In this document: piece by piece, positions 55,155-63,571 of the stretch
Position numbering within the stretch: the first letter of the stretch is position 1
How the letters are laid out: every line of letters begins with the position of its first letter
NCBI RefSeq assembly: GCF_017068395.1
Contig: NZ_CP070619.1
Location: 7,068,001-7,132,000, forward strand
Source: Rhodococcus pseudokoreensis
Lineage (GTDB): Bacteria; Actinomycetota; Actinomycetes; Mycobacteriales; Mycobacteriaceae
Direction: 5' to 3'
DNA length: 64,000 nucleotides
Notes under the pieces: generated by a model
Seen by the model: the letters and a program-made list of their open reading frames with translations, nothing else
Databases searched by the model: none
What the model was told of the DNA's origin: nothing
Made by a program: the position numbers and the translations under genes

Positions 55155-55669
55155 GCCGGGCTCAGCTGGTGGAAGGCGGACGTGTAGAACAGCAGCGGGT
55201 CTCGCGCGTCGGTTGCTCCGAGCTCGACGACCCGGCCCACGACGAGATCGTGGTCGCCGACGGGTTGGACGAGGTCGATGTCGCAGTCGATCCACGCGTG
55301 GGCACCGGTGAGCCTCGGTGACCCGGCGTGTGTCGGCGTCCAGTCGATCCCGCGGAATTTGTCGGCGCCGCTGCGGGCGAAGGCGCGGCCGAGGTCGTGT
55401 TGGTCGGCGGAGAGGATGTTGGCGCAGAACCGTCCGTGGGCAGCGACTTTCGGGAAGGTCGTGGAGCCCTGTCCGACGAAGAACGCGACGAGGGCGGGGT
55501 CGAGGGAGACGGAGCTGAAGGAACCGACGGTCAGTCCCACGGGGTTGCCGGTGTCGTCGAGGGCGGTGACGGCGACGACGCCGGTGCAGAACTTTCCGAG
55601 GACGGTGCGGTAGGCGTCCCGGATCTCGTCGGGGGTCGTGGCGCTGATGTGCGGGGTGGTGGTTCGCAT
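55151..55669 (-). CDS. Flavin reductase
   Basis: A 172-residue NAD(P)H:flavin reductase of the HpaC/HsaB-type split-barrel fold. Family features: KFCTGVVAVTALDDTGNPVG, TVGSFSSVSLDPALVAFFVG, FCANILSADQ, and the C-terminal GDHDLVVGRVVEL. It passes free reduced FMN or FAD to a partner monooxygenase. The likely partner is the acyl-CoA-dehydrogenase-like protein at 60071. It is the first gene of the operon with RibBA. Confidence 0.9.
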   Translation of the reverse strand: MRTTTPHISATTPDEIRDAYRTVLGKFCTGVVAVTALDDTGNPVGLTVGSFSSVSLDPALVAFFVGQGSTTFPKVAAHGRFCANILSADQHDLGRAFARSGADKFRGIDWTPTHAGSPRLTGAHAWIDCDIDLVQPVGDHDLVVGRVVELGATDARDPLLFYTSAFHQLSPA

Positions 55670-55745
55670 CGGTACCTTCTTCGGGCTGCGGGTGAAGAGT
55701 CGCCCTGTCGGGCGGTCGTGCTGAATGGGCCGGCGGGCCGAGCTT

Positions 55746-55773
55746 CCGGCCGCCGCGCTGCCGCGGCGGCCGG
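55746..55773 (-). terminator. Strong terminator hairpin
   Basis: CCGGCCGCCGCG (55746-55757) and CGCGGCGGCCGG (55762-55773) form a perfect 12-bp stem with a 4-base loop. It lies just past the stop of the NTF2-like gene (55781) and upstream of the flavin reductase gene, separating the two minus-strand units. Confidence 0.7.
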
Positions 55774-55780
55774 ACAGCAG

Positions 55781-56176
55781 TTAGACCGACAGCCCTGTCT
55801 TGGCCCAGAACTCCTCGAACGTCGCCGAGCACATGTCGGTGCCGCGGGTGACCTTGCCGTCCTCGAAGCGGTGCGTCATCACGATCGTGGTGTCGAGTTC
55901 GAGGTCGCCGAGACGGCGGTAGGCCCGGACGTTGGCGACCACCAGGTCGTCACCGACGACGTCGACGGACACGACCTCGTTGCGGGACTCGTCGAGCTTC
56001 GCCAGGACGCCGAAGGCCTCGAGGAACTCGCCCTTCGTGTAGAGGCGCAGCGTTCCCTCGAGCGTGAAACCGGCCCACGTCATCTCGTCCGAGTACAGCT
56101 CCACGAGCGGAACCGGGTTCCCCTCGTCTGCGGCGGCGAACGCTGCCTTCAGGGCTGCGGCATTGCTGTTGGTCAT
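55781..56176 (-). CDS. NTF2-like (SnoaL-type) protein
   Basis: A 131-residue alpha+beta-barrel protein. Features: MTNSNAAALKAAFAAADEGN, WAGFTLEGTLRLYTKGEFLEA, and the C-terminal TTIVMTHRFEDGKVTRGTDM, typical of SnoaL-like polyketide cyclases and limonene-epoxide-hydrolase relatives. The pocket may bind a pathway intermediate. It is divergent from the large regulator and is the nearest target of the shared operator-like motif at 56269. Confidence 0.85.
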   Translation of the reverse strand: MTNSNAAALKAAFAAADEGNPVPLVELYSDEMTWAGFTLEGTLRLYTKGEFLEAFGVLAKLDESRNEVVSVDVVGDDLVVANVRAYRRLGDLELDTTIVMTHRFEDGKVTRGTDMCSATFEEFWAKTGLSV

Positions 56177-56497
56177 GCGGACTCCATCGTCGCTTCGGAA
56201 ATGTCGGCACCACGAGTCATCTGTGGTGTGCATCACCCTGCCCGCCGGGAGGGTGCGGCGGAACCGTCCAGCTACGTGGTTCGCTACGGTCACGCGCAGC
56301 CGGACCCAGCATCGCGCATTTGTGCAGGAAGACGGTACTTTCGGTGACGCCTGCGGGAGTCGAATGCGTAGAACGCACGGTCGCGGTGACACATCTTGAC
56401 CCCCGAAAGTTGACAGGCGCATGACCAGCGACCACAGTGATCCAAATCTCAATTGCCGGTCCGGTGGCCGACCGGGCTCGAGTCCAGAAGGGACCTT
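56177..56497. promoter_or_regulatory. Divergent promoter region of NTF2-like gene and regulator
   Basis: The 321 bases between two divergent start codons hold no gene. A half-repeated motif GCTACGTGGT...GCTACGGTCA lies near 56269-56295. CTACGTGGT recurs upstream of the oxygenase gene at 61400-61409, so it is a candidate binding site of the regulator at 56498. Confidence 0.45.
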
Positions 56498-59164
56498 GTG
56501 AACGCTGACGAGTGGGACGAGATTCGCCGACTCCACAGGCAGGGATCGCCCATCAAGCACATCGCCGTGCAGCTCGGAATGTCTCGCAACACGGTGCGCC
56601 GCGCGCTGACCCTCGACCAGCCTCCCGCCGACCACCGCAGTCGACGCGGCTCCGTCGTGGACCCCGTCGACTCGGCCATCCGGGAGCTGATCGCCGACAA
56701 CCCCGACATCGCGATCGCCGAGATCGCGCGAAGAATCCAGTGGACCAAGTCGAGGACCACACTGGCCCGCAGAGTCACGAGCATCCGGGGAGAGCTGTCG
56801 ACCGGCGAGCCCCACGACAACCCCGTCGACACGGTGTCCGCGGTCCCGTCGATCCCGGTCTACGGAACCAGCTTCGTCGGGCGTCGGACCGAACTGCTCG
56901 AGCTGCGCAGACTGCTGGGCGACCACCGTCTCGTGACCATCACCGGCCCGGGCGGAATGGGCAAGACCCGCTTGGCGATCCACGCCGCGGGAGAATACCG
57001 CCGGGCCTTTCCGGACGGTGTGCGCGTGATCGAACTCGCGGCCCTGCGCAGCCCCGACCTCCTGACCCAGACCGTGGTGGACGGGCTCGCCCTCGCCAAC
57101 CGCGACATGCATGCCAGCCCGACGGAGAACACCATCATCGAGTATCTCCGCACACGGCGGATGCTCCTGATCCTCGACAACTGCGAGCACCTCCTCGACG
57201 AATGCGCGCAACTCGTGTCGGTGCTGCTGCGCTCCACGACGGAACTGCGCATCATCACGACCAGCCGGGAGATACTCTCGGTTCCCGACGAATTCGTCTT
57301 CCCGCTGTCCCCGCTACCCACGGTCAACGGAACGGAGTCGCCGTCCCCGGCCCGCGGGACGGGAAGCGCGGTCGAACTGTTCGTGAACCGGGCCGCCGCC
57401 GTCCTCTCGAAGTTCGAGTTGACCGAGGAGAACCGCGACGCGGTGATGCGCGTCTGCGACCGTCTCGACGGCCTCCCTCTCGCCATCGAATTGGCCTGCG
57501 CGCGACTCCCCGTGCTGTCGGTGCACGAACTGGCGGACCGTCTCGATCACCGACTCAATCTCCTCACCACCGGCAACCGCACCGGGCCCCAGCGTCATCG
57601 CAGCCTGCAGGCGACCATGGACTGGAGCTACGAACTCTGCACCCGCGAACAGCAACTCCTCTGGTCACGCGTCTCGGTCTTCGCAGGTGGATTCGACCTC
57701 GGCACGGCCGAGGAGGTCTGCAGCGACGCCGACGTCCCGGCGGACACCGTGCTCGACGGGATCTCGGCGCTGGTCGGCAAATCGATCGTGCACCGCGAAG
57801 AGGGCGGCACACACGTGCGTTTCCGGATGCTCGAGTCGATCCGCGAATACGGAAACAGCAAGCTGACCGCCATGGAGATGGACACCCTGACCCTGCGGCA
57901 CCTGCGCTGGTGCACGCGGTTGGTGACGACGACGGCGGACAACTGGTTCAGTGCCGATCAACGCGCCGGAAGCGAGAAGCTGCGCCGCAACCATGCCAAC
58001 ATCCGATCGGCTCTGCACGCGGCACTGCTGGATTCGTCGAATGACGAGGAAGTGCAGATGGCGGCAGACATGGTGTCGCGCGCATGGTTTCTCTGGTCGT
58101 GCGGGTTCTCGGTGCGCGAGCACCGGATGTGGCTGAACCGCATCCTCGAACGGGAGACGGCGCCGACCGCCACCCGGGGGAGGATGCTCGTCAACCTCGG
58201 TCTCGTCCAGACTCTGCAGGGTGACCGCGAATCCGCCGAGTCGGCGCTGACGGAGGCCGGTGCCGTCAATCTGACCGCGGAGGATGCGATCACCGGCGCG
58301 TTCACCGCCGATGTCATGGGGTTGAAGGCATTCTTCGCCGGCGACTTCGGGGAGGCGGAGAGCCGACTGACGGCCTCGCTCGAGATGTATGACGCGACCC
58401 CGGACCGCGAGGATCTCGCCCACACGCTGCGTATCCACCTGGGCATGCTCTACTGCTTCACCGACGAGACGGCGCGTGCCGCAGATCTCTTCGAGACGGT
58501 GAACCAACGCGCCATCGCGGTGGGGGAGTCGTGGCTGCGGTCCTACGCCGTCTACGGACTCGGGCTGGTGGCGTTGATGAACGCCGACTTCGAGGCCGCC
58601 CTCCGCCTCGGATCCGACAGCCTGCGCCTGCGACGCGACTTCGACGACGTCGTCGGAACCACCCTGGTCACCGATCTTCTGGGGTGGGCCGAAGCCGAGG
58701 CGGGCTCGGCGGAACGGTCTGCCGTGCTCCTCGGCGCCGCCTCCTCGATGTGGGAATCTTTCGGAATGCAGCTGTACGGCTCCAGCCATTGGATCGAGCA
58801 GCGTGCGCGATTCGAGAAGCAGGCGCGAAAGGATCTGGGAGAAGATCGCTTCGAGGAATGTCACACCAGGGGAGCCGCGATGTCGGTCTCCGAGATCACC
58901 GGATTCGTTCTGGGCGAGTCCGTGCCGTCCGGTGATCCGGCCCAGCCGGGTACGCGCCCGGACGACCTTCTCTCCCCGCGCGAACAGGAAGTGGCCGCGC
59001 ACGTCGCCGCCGGGATGACCAACAAGGAGATCGCCGCCAAACTGGTGCTGTCGCCACGCACCGTGGAGGGCCACGTCGAACACATTCTGGAAAAGCTGGG
59101 CATGAGCAGGCGACACGAGATCGCCGCCGCCTTCGCGCACGCGGAGCGGGGCACGCCGGGCTAG
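56498..59164 (+). CDS. HTH-NB-ARC-TPR-LuxR transcriptional regulator
   Basis: An 888-residue regulator; GTG 56498 has AGAAGGGA upstream. It carries DNA-binding domains at both ends. The N-terminal one (about 1-100: HRQGSPIKHIAVQLGMSRNTVRRAL, then IAEIARRIQWTKSRTTLARR) resembles the helix-turn-helix of IS21-type transposases. A STAND NTPase follows, with Walker A GPGGMGKT near 150 and LLILDNCEHLLDECA, then TPR-like helices, and a C-terminal LuxR HTH (LSPREQEVAAHVAAGMTNKE then LSPRTVEGHVEHILEKLGMS). It probably controls the surrounding catabolic genes in response to ATP and an effector. Confidence 0.9.
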   Translation: MNADEWDEIRRLHRQGSPIKHIAVQLGMSRNTVRRALTLDQPPADHRSRRGSVVDPVDSAIRELIADNPDIAIAEIARRIQWTKSRTTLARRVTSIRGELSTGEPHDNPVDTVSAVPSIPVYGTSFVGRRTELLELRRLLGDHRLVTITGPGGMGKTRLAIHAAGEYRRAFPDGVRVIELAALRSPDLLTQTVVDGLALANRDMHASPTENTIIEYLRTRRMLLILDNCEHLLDECAQLVSVLLRSTTELRIITTSREILSVPDEFVFPLSPLPTVNGTESPSPARGTGSAVELFVNRAAAVLSKFELTEENRDAVMRVCDRLDGLPLAIELACARLPVLSVHELADRLDHRLNLLTTGNRTGPQRHRSLQATMDWSYELCTREQQLLWSRVSVFAGGFDLGTAEEVCSDADVPADTVLDGISALVGKSIVHREEGGTHVRFRMLESIREYGNSKLTAMEMDTLTLRHLRWCTRLVTTTADNWFSADQRAGSEKLRRNHANIRSALHAALLDSSNDEEVQMAADMVSRAWFLWSCGFSVREHRMWLNRILERETAPTATRGRMLVNLGLVQTLQGDRESAESALTEAGAVNLTAEDAITGAFTADVMGLKAFFAGDFGEAESRLTASLEMYDATPDREDLAHTLRIHLGMLYCFTDETARAADLFETVNQRAIAVGESWLRSYAVYGLGLVALMNADFEAALRLGSDSLRLRRDFDDVVGTTLVTDLLGWAEAEAGSAERSAVLLGAASSMWESFGMQLYGSSHWIEQRARFEKQARKDLGEDRFEECHTRGAAMSVSEITGFVLGESVPSGDPAQPGTRPDDLLSPREQEVAAHVAAGMTNKEIAAKLVLSPRTVEGHVEHILEKLGMSRRHEIAAAFAHAERGTPG

Positions 59165-59179
59165 TTCTGCGTGCCCCGC
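59146..59179. terminator. Bidirectional terminator hairpin
   Basis: GCGGGGCACGC (59146-59156) and GCGTGCCCCGC (59169-59179) form a perfect 11-bp stem around a 12-base loop. It spans the stop of the regulator gene and precedes the stop of the converging SDR gene (59199). Confidence 0.75.
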
Positions 59180-59198
59180 AGCCGCGTGGATGTGCTGG

Positions 59199-60035
59199 TC
59201 AGACCTTGTTGAGAGCTCCCGCATCGACGGGCATCGCGATGCCGGTGACGTAGCGGGCCGCGTCCGACGCCAGCCACACCACGGCGTTGCTGACGTCCAC
59301 AGGCTCGATCCAGGGCGTCGGGAGCACGTTCATCGCCGTCTCGCACGCCTCACGGAAGTCCTCGTGCGTGGGTGTCTCCAGGTCGGGACGGAACAGGCGG
59401 TACATGTCCTCGTTGTCGATCATGTCCGTCAGCACCGACGTGGGATGGATCGAATTGCATCGAATCCGATGGGCGCCCAGCTCATTGGCCGCGGTCCGCG
59501 CGAGTCCGGTGACCCCGTGTTTCGCGGCGACGTAGTGGGCGAAGTTCGAGAACCCCTGCAAACCGCCGGTGGAGCTGATCAGGACGATCGAGCCGCCCTC
59601 ACCCTGCTCGATGAGGAAGGGGACGGTCGCCCGCATGGTCTTCCACACGCCCGACAGATTGATGTCGACCATTTCGTCCCACTGCTCTTCGGTGAGCTCG
59701 TGCAGCGGAGCGGACGAGAAGATGCCGGCGTTCGCGACCACGGTGTCGAGGCGTCCGAGCTTCGAGACACCCTCGGCGACCACATCCTGGAGCTGACTCA
59801 GCGACCGGACGTCGGCGACCGCGACGTGGGCGCGCTGCCCGAACTTCTCGATGTGCCGGGCCGTTTCCTGAAGCTCGTCCTCCGTCGCCCCGCGGTACTT
59901 CGTGGTCACCGGCTTTGCGCAGATGTCGACGATGATGACGTCGGCGCCCTCCTCCGCAAGTCGGATGGCATGCGAGCGTCCCTGCCCGCGTGCGGCTCCC
60001 GTCACCAGCGCGACCTTGCCTTCAAGCTGTCCCAT
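59199..60035 (-). CDS. Mycofactocin-type short-chain dehydrogenase
   Basis: A 278-residue SDR from ATG 60035. The cofactor motif TGAARGQGRSHAIRLAEEGA followed by DVIIVDIC and a short insertion (KYRGATEDELQETARHIE) is characteristic of mycofactocin-coupled SDRs, which keep NAD tightly bound and pass electrons to mycofactocin. Active-site residues are visible: NAG (GIFSSAP), Ser in LISSTGG, and Tyr/Lys in HYVAAKHG. It oxidises an alcohol of unknown identity. The mft biosynthesis genes are not in this window. It is 35 bases after the oxygenase gene, same strand, so an operon is likely. Confidence 0.9.
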   Translation of the reverse strand: MGQLEGKVALVTGAARGQGRSHAIRLAEEGADVIIVDICAKPVTTKYRGATEDELQETARHIEKFGQRAHVAVADVRSLSQLQDVVAEGVSKLGRLDTVVANAGIFSSAPLHELTEEQWDEMVDINLSGVWKTMRATVPFLIEQGEGGSIVLISSTGGLQGFSNFAHYVAAKHGVTGLARTAANELGAHRIRCNSIHPTSVLTDMIDNEDMYRLFRPDLETPTHEDFREACETAMNVLPTPWIEPVDVSNAVVWLASDAARYVTGIAMPVDAGALNKV

Positions 60036-60070
60036 TGAGGGTCCTTCCGTAGTAAATGAACTGGGGGTCT

Positions 60071-61267
60071 TCAGACGGCGTATGCGCGCATGATCGGTGT
60101 GGCGGCGTCGACGAGGGTGATCTGATCGACCAGCATGTGCTGCGTCGCGACGGCGGCGTCGCGCACGCACCGGCCGAGCGCGCTGGGGTTACGAATCGAC
60201 TGGCTGCCCGCCCAGCGGTGCGCGAAGCCGACGATCTCACCGGCCACCTCCTGCGACCAGGTGATGACCTGACGCAACCGGGCGCGCTGCTCCTCGGTGA
60301 TCTCGATACCGGCGCGCGCACTGGCCTCGGCGTCCTCATGGGCGGCGTACACGTACAGGCGAGTCGCCTGGTAGAGGGCCTCGTACTTGCTGAATTCGCG
60401 GCGGAACAGTTCCGACTCGCCGACGACGGTGGCGTAGCCGGGACGCGCCTTGTTCGCGACGATCCGGACGATCTCTTCGAGCGCCCGCTTCGCCAGCCCG
60501 AGTGCGACGGGGGCGTGCCCGCCGACGCCGATGCCGAGCAATCCCAAGCGGTACACGGCCTCGGGGCGGACCGGAGTGGTGGAGAACGTCTCCATCGTGA
60601 ACTTGTCCGGGATGAAGCGGTCGTGGACGGCGTAGTCGTAGCTGCCTGTGCCGACCAACCCCATCACGTTCCAGTTCCCGAGGAACTCGACGTCGGCCCG
60701 CGGCAGGAAGCCGACGCGGCAGTCGGGGGTACCGGCCTCGTCCACGATGGGGTTCCCGTCCTCGTCGTGGACGACGAATCCCGCACCGATCCACGTGGCG
60801 TGCGCGGATCCGCTCGCGAACTGGTAGCGGCCGGTGACGCGATAGCCACCCTCGACCCGGACGGCCTTCCCGGTCGGCATGATCATGCCGGCCGTGATTC
60901 CCCGGTCCGGACCGCCGAACATCTCGCGGGCGCCCTCGTCGTTCATGAACCCGGCGGCGATGCCGGTGCTGAAGGAGTTGGCCATCAGCGCCCAGCCCGT
61001 CGACGCGTCGGCCCGCGAAATCTCCTCGATCACCTCGAGTGCCTGCACGATGCCCAGCCCACCGCCACCGAACTCCGTCGGGACGAGGGTCCAGAACAGC
61101 TCCGCCTCGGCCAAGGCCTCGTAGACCGGCCGGGTGATCGTCGCGTCACGCTCGATCGCATCCGCCTCCTGCTCGACGACGAGGGCGACGGCCTTCGCCC
61201 GGGCGAGATAGTCGACAGGCTCCCGATCGACGAGGGCGGACACTGATCGATCAACGGTTTGCGTCAT
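60071..61267 (-). CDS. Acyl-CoA dehydrogenase-like flavin monooxygenase
   Basis: A 398-residue protein of the acyl-CoA dehydrogenase fold, group D flavoprotein monooxygenase branch (HsaA/DszC/HpaB-C2-like). Features: YLARAKAVALVVEQEADAIE, VPTEFGGGGLGIVQALEVIE, a FAD/FMN-loop region with MIMPTGKAVRVEGGYRVTGR then YQFASGSAHATW, and C-terminal helices with WAGSQSIRNPSALGRCVRDA. The lack of a clear catalytic Glu of true dehydrogenases fits an oxygenase. It would use reduced flavin from the reductase at 55151. The start ATG 61267 has AGGAAGG upstream. A symmetric operator-like element lies upstream at 61385-61412. Confidence 0.85.
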   Translation of the reverse strand: MTQTVDRSVSALVDREPVDYLARAKAVALVVEQEADAIERDATITRPVYEALAEAELFWTLVPTEFGGGGLGIVQALEVIEEISRADASTGWALMANSFSTGIAAGFMNDEGAREMFGGPDRGITAGMIMPTGKAVRVEGGYRVTGRYQFASGSAHATWIGAGFVVHDEDGNPIVDEAGTPDCRVGFLPRADVEFLGNWNVMGLVGTGSYDYAVHDRFIPDKFTMETFSTTPVRPEAVYRLGLLGIGVGGHAPVALGLAKRALEEIVRIVANKARPGYATVVGESELFRREFSKYEALYQATRLYVYAAHEDAEASARAGIEITEEQRARLRQVITWSQEVAGEIVGFAHRWAGSQSIRNPSALGRCVRDAAVATQHMLVDQITLVDAATPIMRAYAV

Positions 61268-61384
61268 GGAAATGACCTTCCTGGTATGCAACTCGGCTCG
61301 TCGTCCACCCGCACGTTTGGGCGGGAACGAGATCGCGGTATGACCTGAATCACAATGGTCGGTTCGCGCGCTGCACACAGGCGG

Positions 61385-61412
61385 GTGGCCACGTGGTCCA
61401 CTACGTGGTCAC
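61385..61412. promoter_or_regulatory. Operator-like imperfect palindrome
   Basis: GTGGCCACGTGGT and ACTACGTGGTCAC pair around CC with two wobbles (28 bp in all), and ACGTGGTC occurs twice as a direct repeat. It lies about 118 bases upstream of the oxygenase start. The core CTACGTGGT is shared with the divergent promoter near 56270. Confidence 0.5.
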
Positions 61413-61433
61413 CCAGTCGGGTAATGCACGAGA

Positions 61434-61456
61434 GCGGCGAGCACGAAGCTCGCCGC
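61434..61456 (-). terminator. Terminator hairpin after BKACE gene
   Basis: GCGGCGAG (61434-61441) and CTCGCCGC (61449-61456) pair perfectly around a 7-base loop. It is about 140 bases past the BKACE stop codon on the minus strand and upstream of the oxygenase promoter element, so it would end the MFS-reductase-BKACE operon. The intervening 61457-61592 holds no gene. Confidence 0.55.
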
Positions 61457-61592
61457 CCTCATGCAGGCAGGTCGTCCGGGCCGGAAGGGACCCCGGCGTC
61501 ACATGCTCACCGACCGGTCAGTGCCTGAGCGATCGCGAGGTGGGCGTCGGCTGCCGTCCCTGATGATCGAACTCATTAGGTGGGACGCCGAC

Positions 61593-62519
61593 TCAGAAGG
61601 CCACCGCGGCCGATCCCTTCAGGCCCATGTGCGCACGTGCCTCGTCCGGTGTCGCGGGCGTCCGGTCGAACATCGCGGCCAGGTCCGCCACCTTTCGCAC
61701 GAGCTGCGCGTTGGACGTGGCCTGTTCGCGCCGGCTGATGCGGAGATTGTCCTCGAGCCCGACTCGCACGTTGCCACCGAGCATCAATGACAGTGCGGCA
61801 AGGTTGAACTCGCCCCGATATCCAACGCCGGCGGCCGACCAGGTGAACGAGTCCTTGCCGAGAACACGCTCGGCGGTGCGCAGCATATGGATGAGCTGGT
61901 CGGGCTCGGCGGCGTTCGCACCCAGTACCCCGAGCACGAACTGCAGGTTGAACGGCGCCTCCAGCACGCCGTCCTTGACGAGCTGTTCGAGGTTGTAGAT
62001 CTGCCCGACGTCGTAGACCTCGATCTCCGGCCGGGTGTCCGACTCGCGCATCTGCTGCGCCATGTAGGTCATGTCCTCGAAGGTGTTCTTGAAGATGTAG
62101 TCGGTGGTGCCCTCGAGGTAGTCGCGTTCCCAGTCGGCGAACGGCAGGTCGCGGGAGGCGACGGGGAAGAGGCCGAAGTTAAAGCTGCCCGCGTTGAAGG
62201 TCGCCATCTCGGGTCGGAACTTCAGGACCGAGGCACGCTCTTGGACGGTCATTCCGCGGCCGCCGCCGGTGGTGGGCTGGAGGACTGCGTCGGTGTGTTT
62301 CCGCAATTCGGACAGGGCGCGTTCGAACAGGTCGAGGTCGGCGACGGGTCGTCCGGTTGTTTCTTCGCGCACGTGCACGTGCAGGACGGAGGCCCCGGCC
62401 TCGGCTGCCTTCACGCCTTCCTCGACGATCTGGTCGACGGTGATCGGGATGGCCTTGCTCTGAGCGGGAACGGTCATGCCGCCGGTGAGTGCGCATGTGA
62501 TGATGACGGTGTCGTTCAT
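61593..62519 (-). CDS. BKACE (DUF849) beta-keto acid cleavage enzyme
   Basis: A 308-residue TIM-barrel enzyme from ATG 62519. BKACE family hallmarks are VIITCALTGG, the zinc-binding HVHVREETTGRPVADLDLF (His47 and His49), LQPTTGGG, MATFNAGSFNFGLF, and VGLEDNLRISR (near 260-270). These enzymes cleave a beta-keto acid with acetyl-CoA to give acetoacetate and a CoA ester. The specific substrate cannot be predicted from sequence. It follows the KPR-like gene by 38 bases. Confidence 0.9.
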   Translation of the reverse strand: MNDTVIITCALTGGMTVPAQSKAIPITVDQIVEEGVKAAEAGASVLHVHVREETTGRPVADLDLFERALSELRKHTDAVLQPTTGGGRGMTVQERASVLKFRPEMATFNAGSFNFGLFPVASRDLPFADWERDYLEGTTDYIFKNTFEDMTYMAQQMRESDTRPEIEVYDVGQIYNLEQLVKDGVLEAPFNLQFVLGVLGANAAEPDQLIHMLRTAERVLGKDSFTWSAAGVGYRGEFNLAALSLMLGGNVRVGLEDNLRISRREQATSNAQLVRKVADLAAMFDRTPATPDEARAHMGLKGSAAVAF

Positions 62520-62557
62520 GGTTTCGATTCCTTCGGTGGGGGAAAGGTTTTCCGGGG

Positions 62558-63571
62558 TCAGGCGGGGACGGTGGCAAGCGCGGCCAGGGTGGCGCGGCCC
62601 GGTGTGCGGAGCCCGCGCTCGCAGTCGTGGACAAGTTCGACGATGCGGGAGTTCAACGGGCTCGGGACGCCGGCGGTCGCGGCGGTAGAGGAGACGCCGC
62701 CGTTGATGACGTCGACCTCGGTGATCGCGCCACGTTCGAGGTCCTGGAGCATCGAGGCCTTGGTGGCGCCGAGCCGGGTCATCAGGATGCTCAAAGCGGC
62801 GTCGGCGCTTGCAAGGTCGTCGTCGGTTCGGACGACGAGGTGATCGGGCTGCACACCGACGATTGCGTCGAGGGTGACGCCGGCCGCGTGGGCGACGTCG
62901 TAGGCCTCGGTCCACAACCGGTACGCGACCTCCCGGCCGACCGGGTCGGCGGCGATGTCCCGGTACAGGAGTCCGCTGATCGCGCCGAGCCCGGAGAAGG
63001 TGCTATTGAGGAGCAGCTTCGACCAGATCTGGCCGACGATCTGCTCGGAGACGTGCACCTCGGCCACCGCGGTGAGGACGCGGGCGAGTCGTTCGATGCG
63101 GTCGGTCCGGGTGCCGTCGATCTCGCCGATCACGAACGGTGCCACGGTGGTCTGGGCGAGGTGCCCGGGACCGAGATTCGTGGCGCCCCATTCGGTGATT
63201 CCGATGACCAGACGGTCGGCGCCGACGAGTTCCTGAACTGTGTTCTGCACCAGCCCGTTTCCGAGGGAGACATAGGTTTCGACCAGGTTTCCACGGACCA
63301 GCGGGGTGAGTGCCACATCCAGGAAGGGTGCCTTGAGCGTGACGAGCGCGAAGTCGAAGCTGCCGTCGAGGTCGGCGGCACTGTCGACGGCAGTGATCCT
63401 GACATGTGAGGTGGTGCCGAGTTCGTCGAACCGCAGTCCCGGAGAGTTCATCAACCGGACGTGCTCGGTGTTGGCGTCGAGGACGACGACGTCGTGGCCG
63501 GCGCGGGCGAGGTGGGCAGCGGTGACTCCGCCGATCGCCCCTGCGCCCACGACGAGGATCCGTTCGTTCAT
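62558..63571 (-). CDS. Ketopantoate reductase (PanE/ApbA)-family dehydrogenase
   Basis: A 337-residue NADP-dependent dehydrogenase. The cofactor motif RILVVGAGAIGG (4-15) opens the Rossmann fold; the C-terminal helical domain begins with IWSKLLLNSTFSGLGAISGL, containing the family's Lys and Asn positions. Such proteins can be 2-ketopantoate reductases or unrelated 2-hydroxyacid dehydrogenases; the catabolic context makes the latter more likely. It overlaps the transporter stop by four bases. Confidence 0.88.
   Translation of the reverse strand: MNERILVVGAGAIGGVTAAHLARAGHDVVVLDANTEHVRLMNSPGLRFDELGTTSHVRITAVDSAADLDGSFDFALVTLKAPFLDVALTPLVRGNLVETYVSLGNGLVQNTVQELVGADRLVIGITEWGATNLGPGHLAQTTVAPFVIGEIDGTRTDRIERLARVLTAVAEVHVSEQIVGQIWSKLLLNSTFSGLGAISGLLYRDIAADPVGREVAYRLWTEAYDVAHAAGVTLDAIVGVQPDHLVVRTDDDLASADAALSILMTRLGATKASMLQDLERGAITEVDVINGGVSSTAATAGVPSPLNSRIVELVHDCERGLRTPGRATLAALATVPA

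Noticed and set aside
55670..55745. FMN riboswitch upstream of flavin reductase/RibBA
   Set aside because: None of the conserved RFN-element sequence is visible in the short leader.
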